From NCBI GenBank assembly GCA_017463445.1, contig JAFTPF010000005.1, positions 1 through 46,378 on the forward strand: a stretch of DNA of 46,378 nucleotides. Reading direction: 5' to 3'. A model generated the notes under the pieces. That model did not search any database. It was not told the DNA's origin and saw only the letters and a list, made by a program, of their open reading frames with translations. This stretch comes from Clostridia bacterium. Its GTDB lineage: Bacteria > Bacillota > Clostridia > Oscillospirales > CAG-272. Shown piece by piece: positions 34,700 to 42,447 of this stretch. Made by a program: the position numbers and the translations under genes. How positions within the stretch are numbered: the stretch's first letter is position 1; each line of letters begins with the position of its first letter.

Positions 34700-36370
34700 T
34701 TGACCAAACGCATTTTCCGATCTATTTTCTTGGTTGCGCTGGCAGTTCTGGCAGTCAGCTTTCTGCTGAGCCTTGCCGTACTCTATAATGATTTCACGGC
34801 ACAGTATGATGTCCGGTTGAAGGACGAGGCGTACTTTATTGCCTGCGGACTGGAGAGCGAAGGGGAGGACTATCTGCATAAGCTGGAGAATAAATTCTCC
34901 CGCGCTCGCATTACCTGGGTCGCCGCCGACGGAACGGTGCTGTACGACAATACCGTTGCCGCCGAGAGTCTCGGCAATCATCTGGATCGGGAAGAGATCC
35001 GTGAGGCGCTGGAGGCGGGAGAGGGTGTGGCGGTGCGCTATTCCGACACCCTGACCCGCGAGACCACCAATTACGCGCTCCGACTTGCCGACGGGAGCGT
35101 GGTGCGGGTATCCGACTCCCACGATTCCATACTGACTTTGCTTTTGCGGCTGTTGACTCCCATCTTGATCGTTGCCGCTGTGGTGGTGACCGTGTCGGGA
35201 TTTCTGTCCTACGGTATTGCCCGCAAAGTGACCGAACCGCTGAACAAACTGGATTTTGCCCATCCCGAGCAGAGCAAGACCTACAAAGAGCTGACACCTC
35301 TGCTGGATCGGCTGGAAAAGCAGAATCAGCAGATTCGCGAGCAGATGGATCAGCTGAAGCGGCGGCAAAAGGAGTTTGCCGCCATTACCGAGAATATGAC
35401 CGAAGGTCTGCTGGTGGTGGACAGTAACGCCACGCTGCTGTCCTACAATTCGGGTGCTCTGCGGCTGCTGGATGCCGCCCACGCCGAACCTTCGGTGAAC
35501 GTGCTGACGCTCAGCGAGAGCGAGGGCTTCCATAAGGCGATCAGCAAAGCGCTGGACGGTCGGCACTGCGCCGAGCAGATGGATTACGACGGGCGCGTCT
35601 ATCAGATCATCGCCAATCCCGTTCACGAAAAGAGCGAAACGGTGGGTGCGGTATTGCTGATTTTGGACGTTACCGAGCGGGAGGAGCGGGAAAAGCTCCG
35701 CAGGGAGTTTTCCGCCAACGTCACCCACGAACTAAAAACGCCGCTGACCTCCATCTCGGGCTTTGCCGAGATGATCCGAATGGGCATCGCCCGTCCGGAG
35801 GATATCGGTCATTTTGCCGGCAAGATCTATTCGGAGGCGCAACGCCTTCTGGGACTGATCGACGACATTCTGAAGCTCTCTCAGCTGGACGAAAACTCGG
35901 TCCCGCGTTCCAAAGAGACGGTTGAGCTGTCCGCTGTTACCGCACAGGTGGTGGAACGGCTGATCCCCAATGCCGAGCAACGTTCAGTGACGCTGGAGAC
36001 CCGCCTGTCTTCCGCCAGAGTGATGGGCGTGCCGCAGATCCTGGACGAGATGATCTATAATCTGGTGGAAAACGCCATCAAATACAACAAAGAGCGGGGC
36101 GAGGTCTTCGTGACGCTGGAGAAGGAGGGCGCAAAGGTGCGTCTGACCGTCCGCGATACGGGCATCGGCATTCCGGACGCAGACCGTCAGCGAGTCTTCG
36201 AGCGATTTTATCGGGTCGATAAAAGTCACTCTAAGGAAATCGGCGGAACCGGTCTGGGACTTTCCATCGTCAAGCACGGTGCGGCCTTCCACGGTGCTAC
36301 TATGACGCTGGACAGCACGCTGGGGCAGGGGACCGTAGTATCCCTTCTGTTTCCCGCAATGGAGGAATAA
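34700..36370 (+). CDS. phoR: PhoR-type sensor histidine kinase
   Basis: About 556 residues. I prefer the TTG at 34700, which has AAGGGAG nine bases upstream, over the TTG at 34676 that lies before this site. Membrane helices lie at about 8-30 and 150-172 and flank an extracytoplasmic domain of ~120 residues. Then come a HAMP linker, a PAS domain (ITENMTEGLLVVDSN), the HisKA motif with H343 in NVTHELKTPLTSISGFAEMI, and the ATPase with NLVENAIKYN, RDTGIGIP and GGTGLGLSI. This is the standard PhoR layout. It pairs with the response regulator immediately upstream. A strong terminator follows. Confidence 0.9.
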   Translation: MTKRIFRSIFLVALAVLAVSFLLSLAVLYNDFTAQYDVRLKDEAYFIACGLESEGEDYLHKLENKFSRARITWVAADGTVLYDNTVAAESLGNHLDREEIREALEAGEGVAVRYSDTLTRETTNYALRLADGSVVRVSDSHDSILTLLLRLLTPILIVAAVVVTVSGFLSYGIARKVTEPLNKLDFAHPEQSKTYKELTPLLDRLEKQNQQIREQMDQLKRRQKEFAAITENMTEGLLVVDSNATLLSYNSGALRLLDAAHAEPSVNVLTLSESEGFHKAISKALDGRHCAEQMDYDGRVYQIIANPVHEKSETVGAVLLILDVTEREEREKLRREFSANVTHELKTPLTSISGFAEMIRMGIARPEDIGHFAGKIYSEAQRLLGLIDDILKLSQLDENSVPRSKETVELSAVTAQVVERLIPNAEQRSVTLETRLSSARVMGVPQILDEMIYNLVENAIKYNKERGEVFVTLEKEGAKVRLTVRDTGIGIPDADRQRVFERFYRVDKSHSKEIGGTGLGLSIVKHGAAFHGATMTLDSTLGQGTVVSLLFPAMEE

Positions 36371-36412
36371 AACCAAATGCGCTTCTGCATTGAAGAAGCG
36401 CATTTGGTTTTA
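36371..36412 (+). terminator. Terminator after the two-component operon
   Basis: AACCAAATGCGCTTC (36371-36385) pairs perfectly with GAAGCGCATTTGGTT (36395-36409), then TTATTGTTTT. It may serve both strands, as the minus-strand gene ends at 36410. Confidence 0.9.
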
Positions 36413-37354
36413 TTGTTTTCGAGAGAGCGGCTCGCCGTGGAAGTCCCGTTTGCAGAACTTCTCCAGTAATGCCCGTCGCGCCCGAGGACAGGACGCATTG
36501 GGGGACTCCAACAGGTTGATCAGCGGGATATATGCCTCGAGTGCGCGGTCGTAGAGGTCAAAGAAGGTGGCGCGGGACGCTTTTTTTGTGAAGGGATCCA
36601 CCCAAAGATGTCGTTCCAGATTGGCGGGATCCTCAAAATAGCGGCTCTCGCCCAAAAACAGCGGGGAGAGATAGGCTCGTCCGGCAAGTGCCTCCGCTTT
36701 TCGCACCGTAGCCGCCTTTCTGCCATGCGGATCGTACAGCACGCGGTAGCATTCGCGTACCGACCACAGCGCCCGGGCGACCTTGGCGGGAGAGCATCGG
36801 ATCTTGTACACCTGCTCCAAGAGGTCTGAATACAGCGCGCACAGCACCCGTCTTTCGGCAGGGGACAATTCGTAGGCGCGGGGACGGGGCATCTCCCGCA
36901 GCCGCTTTCCGAAGCTCCGCTCGATCGCAAGGCGGTTCAGATCAGCCTCCAGCGCATTGTGGATGCAAAAGCTGTCGGCGGAGCGCACGATGCCCGCTTT
37001 GGCGTAGACAAAGGCGTGGGTGTGGCTATCCAAAAGATAATGTCCCAAAAATCCCGCGACGTAGGAGAGGGCGATCCGTCGGTCCTCACCGGCAAAGGAG
37101 TAGGCGCGGGCGAGGATGCGGCAGAGGAGTCTTACCGTCTCTTCGGTGTGAAGGACGGAAGACAGTCGACGCTTTCGAAAGGCGGCGGGGAGATAGAAGA
37201 GAAAGGGATCGGGGCCCTGCATCCCTGTGCAGAATGCGTGAGGATAGGCGGCGACTGCGGCGGTCAGAGTGCCTGCGGCAGTGTAGCCGACGCGGGAGGA
37301 TAACCGCTTTCGGCAGTCGCTTGCAAAGGCGAAATGGGTCCAGAAGGAGGGCAT
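36410..37354 (-). CDS. Zinc-dependent phospholipase C-like protein
   Basis: 314 residues. The opening MPSFWTHFAFA and the metal-binding pattern H7, HAFCTGMQGPDPFLFY and GFLGHYLLDSHTHAFVY match the PF00882 zinc-dependent phospholipase C family found in many Clostridia. Most characterised members hydrolyse phospholipids. The first residues are not a clear signal peptide, so this may act inside the cell or be a divergent member. The helical C-terminal half is rich in Arg and Lys. It is not obviously in an operon with mtaB (30 bases upstream), but both point the same way. Confidence 0.85.
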   Translation of the reverse strand: MPSFWTHFAFASDCRKRLSSRVGYTAAGTLTAAVAAYPHAFCTGMQGPDPFLFYLPAAFRKRRLSSVLHTEETVRLLCRILARAYSFAGEDRRIALSYVAGFLGHYLLDSHTHAFVYAKAGIVRSADSFCIHNALEADLNRLAIERSFGKRLREMPRPRAYELSPAERRVLCALYSDLLEQVYKIRCSPAKVARALWSVRECYRVLYDPHGRKAATVRKAEALAGRAYLSPLFLGESRYFEDPANLERHLWVDPFTKKASRATFFDLYDRALEAYIPLINLLESPNASCPRARRALLEKFCKRDFHGEPLSRKQ

Positions 37355-37384
37355 AGGATCACCTCGTCGTGTAGTTTATGTAGA

Positions 37385-38683
37385 TCAGCAGTCGGTCAGC
37401 CGCCCGATCAGACGGTCATCCTCGATGGCGGCAAGCTCCACCCACAGGATTCTGCCGTGAAGCGGCTCGTCGGCGGGGACGGATACTTCCAGAAATGATG
37501 CGGTATGCCCGATCTGATACCCACCCCGTTCCTCTTCGAAGAGGACGGGGAGCGTTTTGCCAATCTGTGCTTCCAGCACTCTGCGGCGACTGTCGGTGAC
37601 CACCTTTTCCAGTGCGTGGACGCGCGCTTCCTTCACGTCGCCGGGAAGTTGTCCGCTCATTTCTGCCGCCTCGGTGCCGGGACGGATGGAGTAGGGGAAG
37701 ATGTGGCAGTCCAGCAGATCCAGCGAGTTCACGAAGGCGGCGGTGGAGGCGAAATCCTCCTCGCACTCGCCGGGGAAGCCTACGATCACGTCCGCCGTGA
37801 AGCAGGCGTCGGGGAAGGCGGCCCGGATGGCGTCCACGTTGCGGCGAACCATAGCGATATTGTAACGGCGACGCATTGCGTTCAGTGTGCGGTCACAGCC
37901 GCTTTGAAGCGACAGATGGAAATGAGGAGCCAGATGGCGGATGCCTCTTAGCAGCTCGGTGTAGGCGGGAGTCACCAGCGAGGGATCCAGCGAGCCGAGA
38001 CGGATCCGCTCCAGTCCGGGCAGATCGTCCAGCGCGCGGAGCAGATCGGGGAGCTTTTCGGTAAGATCCTTGCCGTAGGCAGAGATCTCAATGCCGGTCA
38101 GAACGATCTCGGCATAGCCTGCCTCTACCAGCATGCGGGCTTCCTCCACCACCTCGGCAAGGGGCTTGGAGCGGATGGGACCACGGGCGCGGGGGATGAT
38201 GCAGTAGGCACAGCGGGACTCACAGCCGTCCTCGATCTTCAGATAAGCGCGGGTGCGTTCACTGCGGCGGATGGTCATTTTCTCAAATCCGGCGTTCGCC
38301 AGAGAGGCGACCTCCACTGCGGAGCCGTCAAATGAGCCGTCGGCGATGGATAGCGCAACCTCGGCGGCGCGCATCTTGCGGAGATTGCCGCAGACGAACC
38401 GCACGCCGGGCAGGGACGCCAGACGATCGCCGTCCACCTGGGCGTAACAACCTGTTACGATAATCGCGGCGTTTGGGGCGGTTTTATGGGCGCGGCGGAT
38501 GATCTGCCGCACCTTTCGCTCGCCCTCTGCGGTGACCGAGCAGGTGTTGATGAGATAGATGTCGGCACTCTCCTCGAAGGAGACTTGTCTGAGTCCCGCC
38601 CGGAGTAGTTCCTCGGCAAGTGCCTGAGATTCGTACTGATTGACCTTGCAACCCAAGGTGTAGATGGCAAACGTAATATCCAT
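37385..38683 (-). CDS. mtaB: tRNA t6A37 methylthiotransferase MtaB
   Basis: 432 residues. MtaB adds a methylthio group to t6A at position 37 of tRNAs reading ANN codons, using two [4Fe-4S] clusters and SAM. The N-terminal UPF0004 domain has its three cluster cysteines in TLGCKVNQYES, INTCSVT and VTGCYAQ. The radical SAM motif is CESRCAYC (CxxxCxxC), followed by IPRARGPIRS. A TRAM-like C-terminal part follows the radical SAM barrel. The start has AAAGGAGC upstream. It is distinguished from MiaB by the GCKVNQYE opening and the absence of the MiaB-type NTCxVR stretch. Confidence 0.94.
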   Translation of the reverse strand: MDITFAIYTLGCKVNQYESQALAEELLRAGLRQVSFEESADIYLINTCSVTAEGERKVRQIIRRAHKTAPNAAIIVTGCYAQVDGDRLASLPGVRFVCGNLRKMRAAEVALSIADGSFDGSAVEVASLANAGFEKMTIRRSERTRAYLKIEDGCESRCAYCIIPRARGPIRSKPLAEVVEEARMLVEAGYAEIVLTGIEISAYGKDLTEKLPDLLRALDDLPGLERIRLGSLDPSLVTPAYTELLRGIRHLAPHFHLSLQSGCDRTLNAMRRRYNIAMVRRNVDAIRAAFPDACFTADVIVGFPGECEEDFASTAAFVNSLDLLDCHIFPYSIRPGTEAAEMSGQLPGDVKEARVHALEKVVTDSRRRVLEAQIGKTLPVLFEEERGGYQIGHTASFLEVSVPADEPLHGRILWVELAAIEDDRLIGRLTDC

Positions 38684-38701
38684 TTTGCTCCTTTATGTAA
38701 C

Positions 38702-38731
38702 AGTATGGTCGGATTTGACGCCGACCATACT
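38702..38731. other. Eleven-base inverted repeat between spoVM and mtaB
   Basis: AGTATGGTCGG and CCGACCATACT are perfect complements around ATTTGACG. On the minus strand the stem is followed by GTTACAT, a poor terminator; on the plus strand by CATTTTG. It could partly terminate the rsgA-spoVM transcript or protect it. Confidence 0.6.
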
Positions 38732-38738
38732 CATTTTG

Positions 38739-38816
38739 CTATGTTTTCTTGATTTTGAAGATGCGGCGCAGGATGGGTCTTAAGATCCCTCTTGCGCGAA
38801 CGGTGACGATTTTCAT
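38739..38816 (-). CDS. spoVM: SpoVM, 25-residue sporulation membrane-curvature peptide
   Basis: ATG at 38816 has GGGAGG about seven bases upstream and the frame stops at TAG 38739, giving a 25-residue peptide that begins MKIVTVRARG and ends FKIKKT. It follows the SpoVM pattern: a short polar and strand-like start with MKI/MKF, a helix with ILRPILRRIF and a basic end. SpoVM is an amphipathic peptide that recognises the convex forespore surface, recruits SpoIVA and is essential for coat and cortex assembly. It lies 58 bases downstream of rsgA on the same strand; in Bacillus spoVM also lies close to rsgA. The family match is by pattern, as the peptide is too short for more. Confidence 0.85.
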   Translation of the reverse strand: MKIVTVRARGILRPILRRIFKIKKT

Positions 38817-38874
38817 ACCGATTCCTCCCATTGAGGAGTTATTGAAACTTCCTCTACTGAGAGTATATGCAGCC

Positions 38875-39798
38875 TCAGCTCTTTTTGTCCCAGTCGTGTT
38901 TATTCTTCAGCACGTCGTAGAGGGCGCAGAAGGAGGCGTGACGGCTTTCGGGGATCCGTCCTGCCGCTTTCGCCGCCATGACTGCGCATTCCTGCTCCTT
39001 GGTGTGGGTACACTTGGTATAACGGCAGCCGCCCAGCTCCCGTTCGATCTCGGGGAAGGTGTAGGGAAGATCGTCCTTGCCGAAGAAATCGAAGCGGACG
39101 AAGTCCAGCATGGTAAAACCGGGGGTGTCGGCAACCAGACCGCCGTACTCGGTCTCGTAGAGGGTGACGGCGCGGGTGGTGTGTCTGCCTCGGCTGATCT
39201 TGCGGCTGACCTCACCGGTGGAAAGGGCGAAGGAGGGGAAGAGCGCGTTGAGCAGGGTAGATTTGCCCACGCCGCTGGCACCTGCGAAGGCGCAGATGGG
39301 GGTGTTCCCGTCCACGGGACGGAGCTTTTCTGCAAGGGCTTCCCGAAGAGGTTCCACGCCAAGTCCTGCGGGGGAGTCGGTGACGAAGACGGTAAATCCG
39401 GCGGTGCGGTAGATCCTTGCCAGCTCCTCGGCTCTCTCGGGATCCAGCTCTGCCTTGCTGACGATGGGCAGTACCTCGATGCCGTGGTAGACGGCGATGG
39501 CGGTGAGCTTGTCCATCGTGAACAGGTCGGGAGCGGGCGCCCTCGTAGGGATCACCACGAACAGCAGAGACAGATTGGCAAGGGGCGGACGGATCAGCGC
39601 ATTCTTGCGGGGCAGGATGTCCGCAAGGACGGTGTTGCCCATTTCGTCCCGATTCAGGCGCACCAGATCGCCCACCAGCGGCGTCAGAGCGTCGTGACGG
39701 AGCACACCCTTGGCACGGCAGAAGATCTGCTCGCCTGTATTCGATTTGATCTCGTAGAGACCGCCCGACGATCCCATCAGTCTGCCGATCAGTTCCAT
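38875..39798 (-). CDS. rsgA: Ribosome small-subunit-dependent GTPase RsgA
   Basis: 307 residues from ATG 39798, which has AAGGAGGATCC directly upstream; the frame extends to 39885 without a ribosome site. RsgA is a circularly permuted GTPase that checks late 30S subunit maturation. The N-terminal OB domain is followed by the permuted GTPase: VSKAELD (G4-like), AFAGASGVGKSTLLNAL (P-loop), RHTT and VADTPGFT (G3), then the C-terminal zinc knuckle CRYTKCTHTKEQEC. The tiny spoVM gene follows it on the same strand. Confidence 0.95.
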   Translation of the reverse strand: MELIGRLMGSSGGLYEIKSNTGEQIFCRAKGVLRHDALTPLVGDLVRLNRDEMGNTVLADILPRKNALIRPPLANLSLLFVVIPTRAPAPDLFTMDKLTAIAVYHGIEVLPIVSKAELDPERAEELARIYRTAGFTVFVTDSPAGLGVEPLREALAEKLRPVDGNTPICAFAGASGVGKSTLLNALFPSFALSTGEVSRKISRGRHTTRAVTLYETEYGGLVADTPGFTMLDFVRFDFFGKDDLPYTFPEIERELGGCRYTKCTHTKEQECAVMAAKAAGRIPESRHASFCALYDVLKNKHDWDKKS

Positions 39799-39876
39799 GG
39801 ATCCTCCTTGGATGGTGAATATACCGTTATTGTAGCACAAAACCTTGAAAAGAGCAAGTATTTTTGCGAAAAGTTC

Positions 39877-39905
39877 TTGCATCAAGGGGCAAAAAAATGT
39901 ATAAT
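39877..39905 (+). promoter_or_regulatory. Sigma-A promoter of the PHP-phosphoesterase operon
   Basis: TTGCAT (39877-39882), 17 bases, TATAAT (39900-39905), 29 bases before the ATG with CGGAGG between. Confidence 0.82.
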
Positions 39906-39934
39906 AGAAGCATCTTATTTCGGAGGATACTCAC

Positions 39935-40603
39935 ATGAAAATAGATTTACACGTCCACTCGTCCGACCTGTCGCTCTGCGGACACATGTCCGCAGAGGAG
40001 ACCATCGACCGCTACATCGAAGCGGGCTTTGACGGATTCATTTTGACCAACCATTTCACCCGCGATATGGCGGAGCATTTTTCCCGTCACGGTATTCCGC
40101 AGGAGAATTATTTCGCCCACTACAAGGCGTGCTACGAGAAGGCGCGTGCTTACGGTGAAGAGCGGGGATTTTTGGTCCTCTGCGGCTACGAGTTGCGTTT
40201 TGACCGCTCCTCCAACGACTATTTGGTCTACGGTATGCCCGACGAGGTTGCCGAAAACTGTCTGGAGATCTTCGGTTGGGGACCCGAAAAATTCGGTCAT
40301 TACGCCCGCGAAAATGGGATCCTGTTCTATCAAGCCCACCCCTTCCGCAATCATATGAAGGTGGTAAATCCCGCCTGCCTGTTCGGAATGGAGATTCACA
40401 ACGGCAATCCCCGTCACGACAGCCGCAACGAGATCGCCAAGGCTTGGACGGAGAAGTTTGACCTCCACAAGATCGCAGGCTCGGACTGCCATCAGTCCGA
40501 GGACGTGGCGATCGCCGGCATCGAGTTTGACGGCAAGATCTCCACCATGGAGGAGCTTTGCGAAATTCTCCGAGAGGATCGGTACAAGATCTATGAACGC
40601 TGA
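39935..40603 (+). CDS. PHP-domain metal-dependent phosphoesterase
   Basis: 222 residues, a complete PHP domain with the metal ligands in order: H6/H8 in DLHVHSSD, a histidine in LTNHFT, E in YELRF, H in YQAHPFRNH, H in EIHNGNPRH and the C-terminal pair D/H in GSDCHQSEDV. PHP enzymes hydrolyse phosphoesters, for example histidinol phosphate, nucleotides or DNA ends. The substrate is unknown, and no histidine-synthesis genes are nearby. CGGAGG precedes the start. The methyltransferase gene overlaps its end by 11 bases, so the pair is an operon and could act on one pathway. Confidence 0.88.
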   Translation: MKIDLHVHSSDLSLCGHMSAEETIDRYIEAGFDGFILTNHFTRDMAEHFSRHGIPQENYFAHYKACYEKARAYGEERGFLVLCGYELRFDRSSNDYLVYGMPDEVAENCLEIFGWGPEKFGHYARENGILFYQAHPFRNHMKVVNPACLFGMEIHNGNPRHDSRNEIAKAWTEKFDLHKIAGSDCHQSEDVAIAGIEFDGKISTMEELCEILREDRYKIYER

Positions 40604-41756
40604 ACTGCAAAAGCTGGAGGAGACCGTCCGCACTCACGCCCACGCTTTGCGGAAGATCGTTTTCTCCAAGCCTGCCGATCCCGCGCAGGGGAGAGCGGAG
40701 GCGATTCCCGTTTTGCTGAAGGGGGAAAAGGTGATGCAGATCACCCGCTACCTCACCGACGGCAAAGCCCTCCACGAAAACGTGGCGATGGACGCGCTCC
40801 CCGAAAAAGTAACCGAGATGGCACCGACCTTCGGGCAGATCAATCTCCTTGCCGTCGGAGGAGAGGTACAGGTGCGATGCACCAAGAAGGGCAAATGGCT
40901 GATCTCGGGCAAGATTGCCGCTACCGCTGAGGCGGCAGAGGTGCGCTCCCACAACAAGGAGAAGCATTACCTCATCGATGCCGCCGATCACGCGGATTTC
41001 CTCTCCCGGCTGGGCGTCTGTGATCCCTCGGGAAGAGTATTTGACAAAAAACGCGCCAAATACCGCCAGATCAACCGCTTTATTGAACTGCTGGACGATG
41101 TTTACGGCAAGCTTCCCCGCGAGGGTAAGCTGACCGTTTGCGACCTCTGCTGCGGTAAATCCTACCTGACCTTCGCGGTCTACTACTACCTGACCGCCGT
41201 CAAGGGCAGGGAGGTCCACCTCTACGGCGTGGATCGAAAAGACGACGTCATCGCCTACTGCAAGGAGACCGCCGAGACGCTGGGCTGTGAGGGGCTGGAA
41301 TTCCTCGCCATGGACATCATGGAGTTCGATCCTGGCACCGCCATCGATCTGGTAATCTCGCTCCACGCCTGCGACATCGCCACCGACATCGTGCTGGCTT
41401 ACGCCATCAAAAAGCGTGCGCGAGTGATCCTCTCCACCCCCTGCTGTCACCACGAGCTGTTCCATACGGTGAAGTCGGAAGACAATGACTTCATCCTTCG
41501 TCACTCCATCTTAGGGCAGAAATTCTGCGACGCCGCTACCGATGCCATCCGTCTTCTCCATCTGGAGGCCGCCGGCTACCGTGCCGAAGCGGTGGAGCTG
41601 ATCGATCCCGAAGAGACCCCGAAAAACGTGATGCTTCGCGCCGTCCGCTCCGACAAGATCGAACCCCACCGCCGCGACATTGCCCGCGACCGCCTCGCCG
41701 CTGCAGAAACTCTGCTGGGGTGCAGATTGACGCTCAGCAAATTATTAGAGGAATAG
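40593..41756 (+). CDS. Class I SAM-dependent methyltransferase
   Basis: 387 residues from ATG 40593; the frame opens further upstream, but there it overlaps the PHP gene. The C-terminal half carries a Rossmann SAM-binding domain: VCDLCCGKSYLTFAVYYYL (glycine/cysteine-rich motif I), LYGVDRKDDV, LAMDIMEFD and VISLHACDIATD, with a CCHHEL segment after STP. The pattern resembles Methyltransf_32-type proteins (PF13679), some of which modify tRNA or rRNA. The N-terminal ~150 residues have no recognised motif and may bind the substrate. Co-transcribed with the PHP gene; the target is unknown. Confidence 0.85.
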   Translation: MNAELQKLEETVRTHAHALRKIVFSKPADPAQGRAEAIPVLLKGEKVMQITRYLTDGKALHENVAMDALPEKVTEMAPTFGQINLLAVGGEVQVRCTKKGKWLISGKIAATAEAAEVRSHNKEKHYLIDAADHADFLSRLGVCDPSGRVFDKKRAKYRQINRFIELLDDVYGKLPREGKLTVCDLCCGKSYLTFAVYYYLTAVKGREVHLYGVDRKDDVIAYCKETAETLGCEGLEFLAMDIMEFDPGTAIDLVISLHACDIATDIVLAYAIKKRARVILSTPCCHHELFHTVKSEDNDFILRHSILGQKFCDAATDAIRLLHLEAAGYRAEAVELIDPEETPKNVMLRAVRSDKIEPHRRDIARDRLAAAETLLGCRLTLSKLLEE

Positions 41757-41768
41757 AATGAATGTATT

Positions 41769-41858
41769 CGAGACTCCGTCTCGAGCTCTGCCCGCTTTCT
41801 TGAAAGAAAGCGGGGCAAAGAACTTTTAGAAAAACGCCGCAAATACTTGCGGCGTCTT
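41769..41858 (+). terminator. Composite three-hairpin terminator after the methyltransferase gene
   Basis: CGAGAC-TCC-GTCTCG (41769-41783), then CCCGCTTTCTT / AAGAAAGCGGG (about 41791-41814), then ACGCCGCAA-ATAC-TTGCGGCGT (41834-41855) with CTTT. It is the same three-stem order as after typA. Confidence 0.8.
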
Positions 41859-41867
41859 TGGGATGTG

Positions 41868-41979
41868 TTCGCACAAATCTAGAACGAACAATGCTCGAAT
41901 CGGAAACGATTTCGGATTGGTATAGGTGAAGATTGCCACGAAGTAGAACCACGAGGGTGTGAATACACGACACCCTTTT
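41868..41979 (+). other. Possible structured RNA segment ending in a terminator-like stem
   Basis: TGTTCG-N13-CGAACA, then CGAATCG-GAAA-CGATTTCG with a GNRA loop, then GGGTGT-N9-ACACCC-TTTT (41955-41979). No reading frame with a ribosome site is present. This may be a small RNA or a relic. Confidence 0.35.
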
Positions 41980-42447
41980 AGAAAGATGATCCGTCTGTGG
42001 AATATGGAAACGGCGATGCCCATGGAGCGTCGCAGTTCAGCATAGCGGAACTACATCAGACGCGACCCCAAGCCCCGACGCACAGGCGAACACTCTGAAA
42101 GATAGCTGATCCCTCGCGCACCATGAGGGAAGTTGGAGGGGGCTCTCAGGGGAGGAGAAACCGTAGGCTTCGCCTCCCTTGAGTGATTCTTTAGCAGTTG
42201 CGAAGCAACTGCCACACTTCTCTGTTCACACAGAAAGTAACAAGACAGCAGATCAATTCCAAGTCCCGACCGGAAGGTCGGGATTTGTTCCTTTGAAGAG
42301 GGCGGGTGCGCGGAGTGGGAATTTGTACAAATCGTTTAGAGCGAGTGATTCGTGAATCGGCCCTACGAGCGGGTGGAAAAGGGAACAGTAGTGCGCAGAG
42401 TTTGAGTCGGTGCAGACCGCTCGATGCTGGAGGAGCAAGCCCCTCCC
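41980..42447. repeat. Gene-free gap with several palindromes and GTAGGG-type repeats
   Basis: About 470 bases without a credible gene. Visible structures are AGTTC-N9-GAACT nested in GTCGC/GCGAC (about 42029-42067) and GCAGTTGC-GAA-GCAACTGC (about 42194-42212). A CCCGACC-GGAA-GGTCGGG stem with ATTTGTT follows (42265-42289). There is also a GATTCGTGAATCGGCCCTAC unit (about 42347-42366), and the reverse complement of the GTAGGGG..GGGGCTTGCTCC module lies at about 42430-42452, running slightly past the flippase stop. Confidence 0.55.

Noticed and set aside
38702..38731. Hairpin between spoVM and mtaB as an intrinsic terminator
   Set aside because: No U-run follows on the minus strand, so it is kept only as an inverted repeat.
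38749..40032. 427-residue plus-strand frame opposite rsgA
   Set aside because: Antisense shadow that covers rsgA and runs into the start of the PHP gene; no ribosome site.
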